A stretch of 64,000 nucleotides of DNA, taken from the NCBI GenBank assembly GCA_041393535.1, contig JAWKJY010000015.1, positions 23,077-87,076 of the forward strand, written 5' to 3'. The stretch is from JAWKJY01 sp041393535. GTDB lineage: Bacteria; Actinomycetota; Thermoleophilia; Gaiellales; Gaiellaceae. Shown here one piece after another: positions 16,790-26,155 of this stretch. The notes under the pieces were generated by a model. The model was not told the DNA's origin. It searched no databases and worked only from the letters and a program-made list of their open reading frames with translations. The number at the start of each line of letters is the position of its first letter. Position 1 is the first letter of the stretch. A program made the position numbers and the translations under genes.

Positions 16790-17761
16790 ATGCGGGCGAG
16801 GCGCGTGCGGCTGGTGGCGATGGGCGGGACGATCGCGGCGCGCCCGACCGAGCGGGGCGCGCTGCACGCGCTCGGCGGCGAGGCGCTCGCGGCCTCGGTC
16901 GGCGTCGCCGGGATCGTGGTCGAGCCGGTCGACCTCGCGGCCGGGTCGAGCATCGCCTTCACGGACGCGACGCTCCTCGCGCTGCTCGCGGAGATCGAGG
17001 CCGCGGGAGCGGCCGGGCTCGACGGCGTCGTCGTCACGCACGGCACCGACACGCTCGAGGAGACGGCGTACTTCCTCGCGCTCGCGCACCCGCGCGGTCT
17101 CTGCGCGGTCGTCCTGACCGGCGCGATGCGCCACGACGGGTCGCCCGGGGCGGACGGCGCCGCCAACCTGCGGGACGCGCTCCTGGTCGCCGCCGACCCG
17201 CGCTCGGCGGCGCTCGGCCCGGTCGTCGTGATGGACGGGGCGATCCACCCGGCGCGCTTCGCGACGAAGCTGCATCCGCTCTCCGTCGGCGGCTTCGCAT
17301 CGCTCCTCGCGGGGCCGCTCGGCCGCGTGAGCGAGGGCCGCGTGTCGCTCTGGCTCGCGCCCGCCTTCGACGACCACCTCGGCCGGCCTGCCGGGCCGAC
17401 GCTCCCGCGCGTCGAGCTGACGCGCATGGCGCTCGGCGCCTCGCCGGCCGGCTTCGCGGCGGTGCTCGCCACGCGTCCGGCCGGCGTCGTCGTCGACGGG
17501 CTCGGGGGCGGCCACGTGCCGCCGCCGCTCCTCGACGCGCTCGACGGGGCGCTCGCCGCCGGGGTCGCCGTCGTCGTCGCCTCGCGCGCAGGGGAGGGCC
17601 CGACGAACCGCGACACCTACGGCGCCGTCGGCTGCGAGCGCGACCTGCAGGAGCGCGGCGTCGTCATGGCCGGCGCGCTCGGCGGCACGAAGGCGCGGCT
17701 GCGCCTCGCGGTGGCGCTCGCGCTCGGGCTCGCGGCCGGCGACGCGTTCCCCGTCGACTAG
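16790..17761 (+). CDS. L-asparaginase family protein
   Basis: This 323-residue protein has the bacterial asparaginase signatures: VAMGGTIAARPTE near the N-terminus (first catalytic Thr in GGTIA) and VVVTHGTDTLEETAYFL (second Thr with Asp of THGTD). MRHDGSPGADGAANLRDAL and VASRAGEGPTNRDTYGAVG complete the fold. It would hydrolyse asparagine (or a related amide) to aspartate and ammonia. There is no signal peptide, so it is cytoplasmic. TACGGT (16777-16782) sits 7 nt before ATG 16790, suggesting a leaderless message. Its stop overlaps the stop of the convergent cysteine hydrolase gene within one CTAG palindrome (17758-17761). Confidence 0.87.
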   Translation: MRARRVRLVAMGGTIAARPTERGALHALGGEALAASVGVAGIVVEPVDLAAGSSIAFTDATLLALLAEIEAAGAAGLDGVVVTHGTDTLEETAYFLALAHPRGLCAVVLTGAMRHDGSPGADGAANLRDALLVAADPRSAALGPVVVMDGAIHPARFATKLHPLSVGGFASLLAGPLGRVSEGRVSLWLAPAFDDHLGRPAGPTLPRVELTRMALGASPAGFAAVLATRPAGVVVDGLGGGHVPPPLLDALDGALAAGVAVVVASRAGEGPTNRDTYGAVGCERDLQERGVVMAGALGGTKARLRLAVALALGLAAGDAFPVD

Positions 17762-18504
17762 CCGCGCGCGGCGGCCGTGTCGGCGGGGAGCCTCGCGATG
17801 ATCTGGTCGGCCGAGCGGACGTGGCAGAAGTTCGCGTCGAGGTAGTCGAGCGCGTTCCGGTGCCCGCGCGGGCTCATCGCGGCACAGCAGTCCTCGGCCA
17901 GCATGACGCGGAAGTCGAGGTCGCCGGCGTCGCGCGTCGCGCCCTCGACGCACGAGTTCGTCCAGACGCCGGTCATGACCAGCGTCGTCACGCCGAGGTT
18001 GCGCAGCAGGTGCTCCACGTTCGTCGAGTTGAAGACGCTCGAGCCGGTCTTGACCAGCACCGGCTCGGTCGGGAGCGGCGCCAGCTCCTCGACCACCTGC
18101 GCGTCGCGCGAGTCGGCCCGCGTAGTGTGCCCGAGCATCCGGTGGCGCCAGGTCTGGTCGGAGCCGTCCCCGCGCAGCGAGGCGCACGTGGTGAAGATCA
18201 CGGGCGCGCCGTTCGCCCGGAACGCCTCGAGCAGCCGGCGGGTGGCCGGCACGACCGTGTCCCAGCAGCGGTCGTACGCGTAGGCCGCGTCCTCCTGCTT
18301 GCCCGCCGCGACGATCCGCCGGTAGCGGTCGCCGTCGAGGCCGATCTGGCCGACCGTGAGGTCGATCACGAGCAGGGCCGTCTCGTCGTAGACGAGCGGG
18401 AACTCCGGGATCGTGACGATCACCCGCCAGGCCTCGAGGCCCTGCGCGTCGTCGCGTGGCTGCTCGCCGGTCACCTGCACCTCCTCCTCCGCGCCCGCGC
18501 TCAC
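17758..18504 (-). CDS. Isochorismatase-like cysteine hydrolase, N-carbamoylsarcosine amidase type (copy 1)
   Basis: This 248-residue member of the cysteine-hydrolase superfamily has the triad Asp in LLVIDLTVGQ, Lys in LVKTGSSVFNSTN and Cys in MTGVWTNSCVEGATRD. The superfamily contains isochorismatase, nicotinamidase, ureidoacrylate hydrolase and N-carbamoylsarcosine amidohydrolase. Linkage to a hydantoinase gene favours an N-carbamoyl-amine amidase (inference). The start GTG 18504 overlaps the stop of the fused hydantoinase by 4 nt (GTGA), so the two are translated together. It shares long identical blocks (SLRGDGSDQTWRHR, DAGDLDFRV, AAMSP-GHR) with copy 2 at 26156, showing a paralogous pair. 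An Asp/Glu-rich N-terminal extension is present. Confidence 0.85.
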   Translation of the reverse strand: MSAGAEEEVQVTGEQPRDDAQGLEAWRVIVTIPEFPLVYDETALLVIDLTVGQIGLDGDRYRRIVAAGKQEDAAYAYDRCWDTVVPATRRLLEAFRANGAPVIFTTCASLRGDGSDQTWRHRMLGHTTRADSRDAQVVEELAPLPTEPVLVKTGSSVFNSTNVEHLLRNLGVTTLVMTGVWTNSCVEGATRDAGDLDFRVMLAEDCCAAMSPRGHRNALDYLDANFCHVRSADQIIARLPADTAAARG

Positions 18505-21500
18505 CGCGGGCCCTGCCCGGGCCCGGCCGCGGCTGCGCGCAGCCGGGCCGTCGCCGCCTCGTCCACCGCCGCGCCCGCGACGGCGACGCCGTACGCGGCC
18601 GCGGCCTCCTCGACCGTGACCAGCCCGTCGAGCACGTCCCGCAGGACGAGCGCCGGGTCGCGCTGGAACGGGTCGCCGTAGCCGCCGCCGCTCGGGGTGA
18701 CGATCCGGATCACGTCCCCCGCGCGCATCGGCAGGCCCGCGAGCTTCGCCGGGATCGAGCGCTCGTCCTCGCGCCCCGGGTTGACCGTCGTCGAGCCGAC
18801 GCGGCCCTCCCGGCCGCCGAAGATCCCGTGCGGCGGCTCGAGATGCCGGTCGCCCTGGAGCGAGACGAACCCGTCCGCCAGGAAGCGGTTCTCGCGCACG
18901 ATCCCCACGCCGCCGCGCCAGCGCCCGGGCGCGCAGCCGTCGTCGCGCAGCTCGTATCGCTCGGTGCGGATCAGGTAGTGCGACTCGAGCTCCTCGACGG
19001 GGTTGTTGCGCGTGTTCGCGACGAGGCAGTCGACCGAGTCCATCCCGTCCCGCCCGAGCCGGCCGCCGTAGGAGCCCTCGTTGATCTCGACGTAGACCTG
19101 GTACTGCTCGCGCTCGGGCCGGAAGATCGCGTACGCGGCCGCCTCGCAGGAGGCCGAGTTGCCGGCGGTCGCCTGCTGCGGCAGCACGGGCGCGAGGGCG
19201 CGGATGACGAGGTCGGCGAGCCGCTGCGCCTGCGTGAAGCGCGAGGTGCAGCCGCGCGGGAAGCGCGGGTTGAACATGCAGCCGAGCGGCGCCTCGACCG
19301 TCACCGGCCGGAAGATGCCGTCGTTCTGGGGCACGTACTGGCCGACGAGCACCTCGTCGAGCAGCAGCGTGCGGACGACGTAGTACGCCGTCACGCTCGT
19401 CGTCCCCTCGAACGGCGCGTTGAAGGCGCTCGGGTTCTCGGGGTGGGAGCCGGTCAGGTCGATCGTCAGCCCGTCGCCGCGCACGCGGACGGTCACCCTG
19501 ATCCGCACGGGCGTGTCGCGGTCGACGCCGTTGTCGTCCATCAGGCCCTCGGCCTCGTAGTCGCCGTCCGGGATGGCGGCGATCGCCTCGCGCAGCCGCC
19601 TCTCGGCGTAGTCCATCCAGCGGTCGGCGGTCTCCAGCACGACGTCCTTGCCGTAGCGCTCGAGCAGCTCGAGGAAGCGGCGCTTGCCGAGCTCGACCGA
19701 GGCGAGCTGCGCCCGCAGGTCGCCGCGGTTGATCGAGGGCGTGCGGACGTTCGCGAACAGCAGCCGCTCGACCTGGGCGTTGAGGGCGCCGCGCTCGTAG
19801 AGCTTCACCGCGGGCAGGTGGACGCCCTCGGCCCAGAGGTCGAGCGCGGCCTCGTTGTAGCCGGGCGCGCCGCCGCCGATGTCGATCCAGTGGGCGTCGT
19901 TCGCGGAGAAGGCGACGAGCTCGCCCTGCCAGAAGATCGGCGTGACGACGCAGATGTCGGAGGAGTGCGAGGCGCCGCGGTACGGGTCGTTGTGGATGAC
20001 GACGTCGCCGTCGTGCAGGTCGTCGCCGAGCAGGTCGAGGATGCCGCGGACGTTGCCGGACAGCGCGCCGAACTGCATCGGCGTCTGGTCGGACTCGCAG
20101 AGCATCCGCCCGCGCGCGTCGAAGATCCCGGCGCCGAGGTCCTCGGACTCGCGGATGATCGACGAGAACGCCATTCGCCAGAGCGCCGAGCCCATCTCCT
20201 TCGCGATCGCGTCGAGCGCCCCGCCGATCACGCGCTCCGTCACCTTGTCGACCTCGCGACCGGGCGCGGCGCGCCGGTCGTCCTCGGCGAGCGGGACCGA
20301 GACGACGAGGTTGCCGCTGCGCGACACGCGCGCCGAGAAGCCGGGCGGCAGGAAGGTCGTCGAGTCCTCCTGGACGACGAGTGCGGGGCCGTCGACGACG
20401 TTGCCGGCGAGCAGGAGCGCGCGGTCGTAGTGGCGCGCCTCGACCGTCAGCGGTCGGCCGCCCTCGTCGACGACGAGCGGGCCGGAGCCGAGCAGCGCCG
20501 CGTCGGGCGAGGCGCCGCCCTCCGGCAGCTCCGCCCAGGCGAGCCGCTCGCCCGCGGCGACGCCGACGACGTGGACGTTGACGAGCTCGACGTCCATGTC
20601 GTCGAAGCGCCCGCCGTACTCGCGGTCGTGCGCCTCGTGGTAGGCGGCGACGATCCGGGCGAGCGACGCGGCCGTCACCGGGCCGGCGGGGAAGGGGACG
20701 CGCAGCTCGTAGCCCTGGCCGACGTAGCGGCAGTCGACCTCGCGCGTCGCGACGATGCGCTCCGCCGCGATCCCGTCGGCGACGAGCCGGCCGACGACGT
20801 CGGCCTCGAGGTCGGCGAGCTCGCGCTCGAGCCGCGCCGTGTCGGCCCCGGACGCGAGCTGGAACACCGTGCGCCCCTGGCTCGTCGAGAGGTCGGAGGC
20901 GAGCAGGCCGATCGCCGACGTGATCCCCGGGGCGGGCGGGACGACGACGGTCGGGATCCGGAGCGCGCGGGCGACCTCGCACGCGTGCAGCGGCCCGGCG
21001 CCGCCGAAGGCGACCAGCGCGAAGTCGCGCGGGTCGTAGCCGCGGCGGACGGAGTTCAGCTCGATCGCCTGGATCATGTGGTGGTCGAGGATCGTGATCG
21101 CGCCGAGCGCGGCCTCCTCGACGGAGAGCCCGAGCGGCCCGGCGACGCCGGCCTCGACCACGGCGCGCGCCCGCTCCGGATGAAGCGCCATGCGGCCGCC
21201 GAGGAAGCGGTCGGCCAGCAGGCGGCCGAGCACGAGGTTCGCGTCGGTCGTCGTCGGGCGCTCCCCGCCGCGGCCGTACGCGGCCGGGCCGGGCGCCGCG
21301 CCGGCGCTCTCCGGGCCGACCGTGAACATCCCGCCCGGGTCGACGTGCGCGATCGAGCCGCCGCCCGCGCCGATCGTCTCGATGTCGAGCATCGGCACGA
21401 TCACGTCGTAGCCGCCGACCCGCGTGTCCATCAGGTGCCGGGTCTTCGCGCGGCCGCCGGGCGCGACGCCGATGTCGGCCGAGGTGCCGCCGACGTCGAG

Positions 21501-22361
21501 CGTGATCGTCGAGTCGAAGCCGTCGAGCGCGCCCGCCCAGATGCCGCCGACGAGCCCGGCGACCGGGCCGGACATGAGCAGCGACACGGGCCGCTCGCTC
21601 GCGCTGCGCCCGCCGGTGACGCCGCCGTCCGACTGCATCAGCCGCAGCTCGCCCGCGACCCCGAGCCGCCCGAGCCCGTCCGCGAGCTCGGCGATGTAGG
21701 CCGAGGCCCGCGGGCCGGCGTAGGCGTTCAGCGCCGTGGTCGAGAAGCGCTCGTACTCGCGGTACACGGGGGCGACCTCGTGGCTCGTCGAGACGAACGC
21801 GTCGGGCAGCTCCTCGCGCACGATCTCGGCGGCGCGCTGCTCGTGCGTCGGGTCGAGGAAGGAGAAGAGGAAGCAGATCGAGACCGCCTCGACGCCCTCG
21901 TCGCGGAGCCGGCGGGCGGCGGCGCGGACGGCGTCCTCGTCGAGCGGGACGAGCACCTCGCCGTCCGGGGGCGCGATCCGCTCCGGCACGGGGAGGCGCA
22001 GCGCGCGCGGGACGAGCGGCCACCTCTGCCACGGCGGCTCGTCGTGGAGCGAGAAGTTCCGCGGGCGCTTGTGCCGTGCGATGTGGAGGACGTCGCGGAA
22101 GCCCTCGGTCGTGATCAGGCCGGCGCGGGCGCCCTTGTGCTCGAGGACGATGTTCGTGACGACGGTCGTCCCGTGCAGGAACTGGCCCACGTCGCCCGGC
22201 TCGAGCCCCGCGGCGGCGAGCAGCTCGGCCGCGCCGTCGAGCGTCGCCCGCGAGGGGTCGGCCGGGGTCGACGGCACCTTGAGCAGGCGGATCCCGCCCG
22301 CGTCCGTCCGCAGCACGAAGTCCGTGAACGTCCCTCCGACGTCGACGCCGATCCGGTTCAC
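18501..22361 (-). CDS. Fused HyuA-HyuB hydantoinase/5-oxoprolinase family protein (copy 1)
   Basis: This 1286-residue protein joins both subunits of ATP-dependent hydantoinases. Residues 1 to about 690 are HyuA: MNRIGVDVGGTFTDFVL (phosphate-binding), FLHGTTVVTNIVLEH, TLDVGGTSADIGVAPGG, AFGGAGPLHACEVA and CRYVGQGYELRVPFP. From about 700 comes HyuB: MAFSSIIRESEDLGAGIFD, VVIHNDPYRGASHSSDI, NARNNPVEELE-like VANTRNNPVEELESHY and TPSGGGYGDPFQRDP. Such enzymes hydrolyse N-methylhydantoin, 5-oxoproline or related lactams with ATP, or carboxylate ketones in the acetone/acetophenone carboxylase branch. The coupled carbamoyl-amidase-like gene points to the hydantoin branch. GTG 22361 is preceded by AGAGGAGGTG. 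No frame breaks in 3.9 kb. Confidence 0.92.
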   Translation of the reverse strand: MNRIGVDVGGTFTDFVLRTDAGGIRLLKVPSTPADPSRATLDGAAELLAAAGLEPGDVGQFLHGTTVVTNIVLEHKGARAGLITTEGFRDVLHIARHKRPRNFSLHDEPPWQRWPLVPRALRLPVPERIAPPDGEVLVPLDEDAVRAAARRLRDEGVEAVSICFLFSFLDPTHEQRAAEIVREELPDAFVSTSHEVAPVYREYERFSTTALNAYAGPRASAYIAELADGLGRLGVAGELRLMQSDGGVTGGRSASERPVSLLMSGPVAGLVGGIWAGALDGFDSTITLDVGGTSADIGVAPGGRAKTRHLMDTRVGGYDVIVPMLDIETIGAGGGSIAHVDPGGMFTVGPESAGAAPGPAAYGRGGERPTTTDANLVLGRLLADRFLGGRMALHPERARAVVEAGVAGPLGLSVEEAALGAITILDHHMIQAIELNSVRRGYDPRDFALVAFGGAGPLHACEVARALRIPTVVVPPAPGITSAIGLLASDLSTSQGRTVFQLASGADTARLERELADLEADVVGRLVADGIAAERIVATREVDCRYVGQGYELRVPFPAGPVTAASLARIVAAYHEAHDREYGGRFDDMDVELVNVHVVGVAAGERLAWAELPEGGASPDAALLGSGPLVVDEGGRPLTVEARHYDRALLLAGNVVDGPALVVQEDSTTFLPPGFSARVSRSGNLVVSVPLAEDDRRAAPGREVDKVTERVIGGALDAIAKEMGSALWRMAFSSIIRESEDLGAGIFDARGRMLCESDQTPMQFGALSGNVRGILDLLGDDLHDGDVVIHNDPYRGASHSSDICVVTPIFWQGELVAFSANDAHWIDIGGGAPGYNEAALDLWAEGVHLPAVKLYERGALNAQVERLLFANVRTPSINRGDLRAQLASVELGKRRFLELLERYGKDVVLETADRWMDYAERRLREAIAAIPDGDYEAEGLMDDNGVDRDTPVRIRVTVRVRGDGLTIDLTGSHPENPSAFNAPFEGTTSVTAYYVVRTLLLDEVLVGQYVPQNDGIFRPVTVEAPLGCMFNPRFPRGCTSRFTQAQRLADLVIRALAPVLPQQATAGNSASCEAAAYAIFRPEREQYQVYVEINEGSYGGRLGRDGMDSVDCLVANTRNNPVEELESHYLIRTERYELRDDGCAPGRWRGGVGIVRENRFLADGFVSLQGDRHLEPPHGIFGGREGRVGSTTVNPGREDERSIPAKLAGLPMRAGDVIRIVTPSGGGYGDPFQRDPALVLRDVLDGLVTVEEAAAAYGVAVAGAAVDEAATARLRAAAAGPGQGPR

Positions 22362-22506
22362 GCGGGCACCTCCTCTGGTTCGCCGCGGACCCTAACCGGC
22401 CCCGGGGGCGGGCGCCGGCCGAAGCATCCCCCGATCGGGTGAGCTGGCGCGGCGCCCCGTGGGTCGGCCGAAGCGCGTGTATCGTCGCGGACGAGGAGGA
22501 GGGGCG

Positions 22507-22605
22507 ATGCGACGGACGCGTGCGGCGTGCAGCTGGGGGCTCGGGACGGCCGCGCGTGCGTCGTCGGGGCTCGCCTCGCCGGCGCGGGCCGGGGCGGCCG
22601 GATGA
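22507..22605 (+). CDS. 32-codon leader reading frame coupled to the histidine kinase
   Basis: ATG 22507 has an excellent Shine-Dalgarno (GAGGAGGAGGGGCG directly upstream) and opens a 32-codon frame, MRRTRAACSWGLGTAARASS and onward, that ends in TGA at 22603-22605 overlapping the kinase ATG at 22602 (ATGA). It may be a coupling leader peptide, or it may be the kinase N-terminus displaced by one of the indels common in this window. The peptide itself has no recognisable feature beyond two basic residues near its start. Confidence 0.35.
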   Translation: MRRTRAACSWGLGTAARASSGLASPARAGAAG

Positions 22606-25600
22606 CGGCTGGGCACGAGCTCCCCGACGGCCAGGAGCTGCTCGACGGCCTGACTGCCCTCGTCGCGATCCTGGACGCCGACGGGCTGATCGTCGCCGCG
22701 AACGCGGCCTGGCGCGACACGGCCCGGCTGGCCGGTGTCGTCGAGCCGCTGGGCCAGACCTACCTCGACCTCTGCGCCTCCGTGCCCGGCTGCGGGATGG
22801 AGCCGGCCTGCGCGGCGATCGGCGCCGTCCTCGCAGGACGGGAGCCGCGTCGTCAGCTGGTCTACCGCTGCGTGATCGGCGACCACTCGATCTGGTTCCG
22901 GGCGACCGTGACGGCTCGCGCGGGCGGCGGCGCGATCGTCGAGCACGTCGACGTGACGAACGACCTGCTCACGGGCGACGCGCTGGCCGACCGGGAGCAG
23001 CGCCTGCGGCTCGCGCTCGAGAGCGCGGAGATGGGCGTCTGGGTCATGGACGTCGTCGAGGAGACGGTGGAGTGGTCGCCCGAGGTCCACGCGATCCTCG
23101 GCGTCGACGACTTCGACGGCCGCGTCGAGACGTTCCGCGGGCTGGTCCTTCCCGACGACCTGGACGCGTCGATGGCCGTGTTCGAGCGCGCGCTCGCCGG
23201 GACCGAGCCGTTCGCGGTCGAGTTCCGGATCCGCCGCCCGGACGGCGAGGTCCGCTGGATCTCCAACCTCGGGCAGCTGCGGCCCGGGCCGGACGGCGCC
23301 GCCCGGTTCCTCGTCGGCACGGTGCAGGACGTGACCGAGCGGCGCCGCGGCGAGGAGGCGCGCGAGCGCCAGGTCGCCGGCCTGCAGCTCCTCTCGGAGG
23401 TGCTCGCCGGCCTGATCGACGAGCGGGACGGCGCTCGCCTCGCCGCCGACGTCTTCGAGCGGGTGTCGGCGTTCCTCGGCTGCGACGTCTTCACCTACCT
23501 CCGGGCATCGCCGGAGGGCCTGCGGCTCGTCGACGCGGCCGGGCTCGACCCCGCCATCCGGGCCGGGATGGAGCGCGGCGAGCTGCTCGACACGCCCTGC
23601 GCCCTCGTGGCGGCGACGCGCGAGCCCGTCTACCTCCCGCACGCCCAGCGGGGCGACACGGCGCTGGCCCTCACCGCCTGCGCCCTGGGCGTTCGCGCCT
23701 ACGCCGGCTTCCCGCTCCTGCGCGACGGCGAGCTCGCCGGCGTGCTCGGCTACGCGTCGACCACGCGGGACGAGCTCGGCGTCCACGAGCTCGAGTTCCT
23801 CCGCACGCTGGCGCAGGCCGTCGCGACCACGCTCGCGCGCCTCCACGACGCCGAGCAGCTGCGGGTGAGCGAGCGCCGCTTCCGGGCCGCGATCGAGACG
23901 AGCCCGGACGGGTTCGTCGAGCTGGGCCCCGGGGGGCGGGTCGTCGACGTGAACGACGTCTACCTCCGGCGGTCCGGCTTCGCGCGCGACGAGCTCGTCG
24001 GCATGCGGCTCGCGGAGCTCGACGGGACGTTCGACCAGGACGGGCTCGACCACCTGCACGAGCAGAAGCTCGAGCGCGGCGGGCTCACCTTCCAGACGAC
24101 GCACCGGGCGAGGGACGGGACGACCTGGCCCGTCGAGATCTCGAGCGCGCTGACGGCGGAGGGCGGCTGCTACTCGTTCCTGCGCGACATCACGGAGCGC
24201 CTCCGTTCCGAGCACGACCTGCGCCTCCAGGCGAAGGTCCTCGACTCGATGAACGAGACGGTGGTGCTCGACGCCGACGACGGCGAGATCGTCTACGTCA
24301 ATCCCGCCTGCGACGAGCTGTTCGGCTACGAGGCCGGCGAGCTGCTCGGCCGCCACATCAGCGTCCTCCACGATCCCGGCACGGAGTGGGAGGCGTTCGG
24401 CCGGGAGGTGATGGCGGAGGTCGCGGCGCGCGGCTTCTGGCGCGGGGACGTCCTCAGCAGGCGCAAGCACGGCGAGGCGTTCACCGCCGCGGTCACGATC
24501 ATGGCCCTCGACCTCGGCGACGGTCGGCCGTACCGGGTGTCGATCGGGCAGGACGTGACGGAGCAGCGCCGCGCGGACGCGCTCCTCTCGTCGATCCTCG
24601 CCGCGGTCCCGTCGGCGGTGATCACGATCGACGAGCCCGGCCAGGTCGTCTCGGCGAACCCGGCCGCCGAGCTCCTGCTCGGGCGCCCCGCGGCCGACCT
24701 CGTCGGCCGGTCGATCGCCGACCTGCTCGGGCTGCCCACGGCCGGCTGGCGTGCGGGCGTCGAGGCCGCCGGCGGGCTCTCGCTCGAGCGCCCCGACGGC
24801 ACGGTCGCGGAGACCGAGGCCACGCTCGCCGAGTTCTCGCTGCTCGACGAGGGGCACGTCGTGCTCGTCCTGCGGGACGTGACCGAGCGCGCCCGGCTCG
24901 AGGAGCAGGTGCGCCAGACGCAGAAGCTCGACGCGATCGGGCAGCTCGCCGGCGGCGTCGCCCACGACCTGAACAACGTCCTCGGTGCCATCCTCGGCTA
25001 CGCGGAGCTCGGCCTGACGAGCCCCGACGCGGGCCCGGACGCGCTCGCCTCCTTCGAGGGCGTGCTGCGCGTCGGCGAGCGCGCCCGCCGGCTGATCGAG
25101 CAGATCCTCGCCTTCGGCCGGCAGCAGCCCGCCGAGCGCCGCGTCGTCCCGCTCGGGCCGCTCGTCGAGGAGAGCGCCCGGATGCTGCGCGCGACGCTGC
25201 CCGCGTCGGTCGTGCTCGCCACCTCGGTGGCGGACGACGTGCCGCTCGCGAGCGTCGACCCGACCCAGGTGCACCAGGTCGTCGTCAACCTCGGCACGAA
25301 CGCGTGGCACGCGCTCGAGGGGCGCCCCGGGCGGATCGAGCTCACGCTCGCACGCGTCGACGTCGACGTCGACGCGGCCCCGGAGCCGGCGCTGCACGAG
25401 GGCACGTACGCCTGCCTGACCGTCCGCGACGACGGCGTCGGGATGGACGCGGCCACGCTCGACCGCGTCTTCGAGCCGTTCTTCACCACGAAGCCGCCCG
25501 GCAAGGGCACGGGGCTCGGCCTGTCCGTCGTGCACGGCATCGTGCGCGGCCACGACGGCGCCATCGTCGCAACGTCCAGCCCGGGGTCGGGCTCGGCGTT

Positions 25601-26069
25601 CGCCGTCTACTTCCCTGCGGCCATCGCCCCGGCCGGCCGCGAGCCCGAGCTGCCGGCGGCGTCCGGGCGCGGCGACGGCGCGCGCGTCCTCTACGTGGAC
25701 GACGAGGAGCACCTGCTCGGGACGACGGCGCGCATGCTCGAGCGGCTCGGCTACCACGTCACCGCGCTCGCGTCCCCGCGCGAGGCGCTCGCGGCCGTCG
25801 CGGCGGACCCGGACGCGTTCGACGTCGTCGTCGCCGACTACACCATGCCCGAGCTGTCCGGGCTGCAGGTCGCCGAGGCCGTGCTCGCGCAACGATCCGA
25901 CCTCCCCGTCGTGCTCGTCTCCGGCTACTTCACCGCGGAGGTCGTCGCCGCCGCGGAGCGGCTCGGCGTGCGCCGCTGCGTGCCGAAGCCGACCACGCCG
26001 AGCGACCTGGGCGGCGTCCTCGCCGCGATCCTCCACCCGGTCGCTCCCGGCGGCCGGGCCGGCGGTTGA
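22602..26069 (+). CDS. Hybrid sensor histidine kinase (PAS-PAS-GAF-PAS-PAS-PAS-HisKA-HATPase-REC)
   Basis: This protein of about 1155 residues has no membrane helix, so it is a cytoplasmic multi-sensor kinase. In order I see a PAS-like N-terminus with a Cys-containing segment (LCASVPGCGMEPAC), a PAS/PAC repeat (FRIRRPDGEVRWISNLGQL), a GAF domain (about 275-420), three more PAS domains (AIETSPDGFVEL; EIVYVNPACDELFGYE; VITIDEPGQVVSANPAAELL), HisKA with the phospho-accepting His in AGGVAHDLNNVLGA (about residue 788), HATPase (DDGVGMDAATLDRVFEPFFT, GTGLGLSVVHGIV) and a receiver with Asp in VVVADYTMPE (about 1079). The start ATG 22602 overlaps a well-translated leader frame; a GTG at 22527 is an alternative. 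No DNA-binding regulator is adjacent. The flanking hydantoinase loci are possible targets (inference). Confidence 0.88.
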   Translation: MTAGHELPDGQELLDGLTALVAILDADGLIVAANAAWRDTARLAGVVEPLGQTYLDLCASVPGCGMEPACAAIGAVLAGREPRRQLVYRCVIGDHSIWFRATVTARAGGGAIVEHVDVTNDLLTGDALADREQRLRLALESAEMGVWVMDVVEETVEWSPEVHAILGVDDFDGRVETFRGLVLPDDLDASMAVFERALAGTEPFAVEFRIRRPDGEVRWISNLGQLRPGPDGAARFLVGTVQDVTERRRGEEARERQVAGLQLLSEVLAGLIDERDGARLAADVFERVSAFLGCDVFTYLRASPEGLRLVDAAGLDPAIRAGMERGELLDTPCALVAATREPVYLPHAQRGDTALALTACALGVRAYAGFPLLRDGELAGVLGYASTTRDELGVHELEFLRTLAQAVATTLARLHDAEQLRVSERRFRAAIETSPDGFVELGPGGRVVDVNDVYLRRSGFARDELVGMRLAELDGTFDQDGLDHLHEQKLERGGLTFQTTHRARDGTTWPVEISSALTAEGGCYSFLRDITERLRSEHDLRLQAKVLDSMNETVVLDADDGEIVYVNPACDELFGYEAGELLGRHISVLHDPGTEWEAFGREVMAEVAARGFWRGDVLSRRKHGEAFTAAVTIMALDLGDGRPYRVSIGQDVTEQRRADALLSSILAAVPSAVITIDEPGQVVSANPAAELLLGRPAADLVGRSIADLLGLPTAGWRAGVEAAGGLSLERPDGTVAETEATLAEFSLLDEGHVVLVLRDVTERARLEEQVRQTQKLDAIGQLAGGVAHDLNNVLGAILGYAELGLTSPDAGPDALASFEGVLRVGERARRLIEQILAFGRQQPAERRVVPLGPLVEESARMLRATLPASVVLATSVADDVPLASVDPTQVHQVVVNLGTNAWHALEGRPGRIELTLARVDVDVDAAPEPALHEGTYACLTVRDDGVGMDAATLDRVFEPFFTTKPPGKGTGLGLSVVHGIVRGHDGAIVATSSPGSGSAFAVYFPAAIAPAGREPELPAASGRGDGARVLYVDDEEHLLGTTARMLERLGYHVTALASPREALAAVAADPDAFDVVVADYTMPELSGLQVAEAVLAQRSDLPVVLVSGYFTAEVVAAAERLGVRRCVPKPTTPSDLGGVLAAILHPVAPGGRAGG

Positions 26070-26104
26070 CCGACACGGCCCCGGCGGGGTAGGGTCGCTG
26101 CGGG

Positions 26105-26129
26105 GCGGCCGCGCGGGCTGCGCGGCCGC
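26105..26129. terminator. GC-rich hairpin between kinase and cysteine hydrolase
   Basis: A perfect 10-bp stem, GCGGCCGCGC with GCGCGGCCGC, closes a 5-nt loop between the kinase stop (26069) and the start of the next gene (26156). There is no T tract. It could terminate the kinase message or act as a 5-prime UTR structure for the cysteine hydrolase. Confidence 0.5.
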
Positions 26130-26155
26130 AGCTGTCCCGCGGACGAGGAGGATCG

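Noticed and set aside
18456..22442. A 1,328-codon plus-strand frame opposite the hydantoinase
   Set aside because: It mirrors the hydantoinase codons on the other strand, with Asp/Arg/Val-rich sequence and no domains; the minus-strand protein is clearly the real one.
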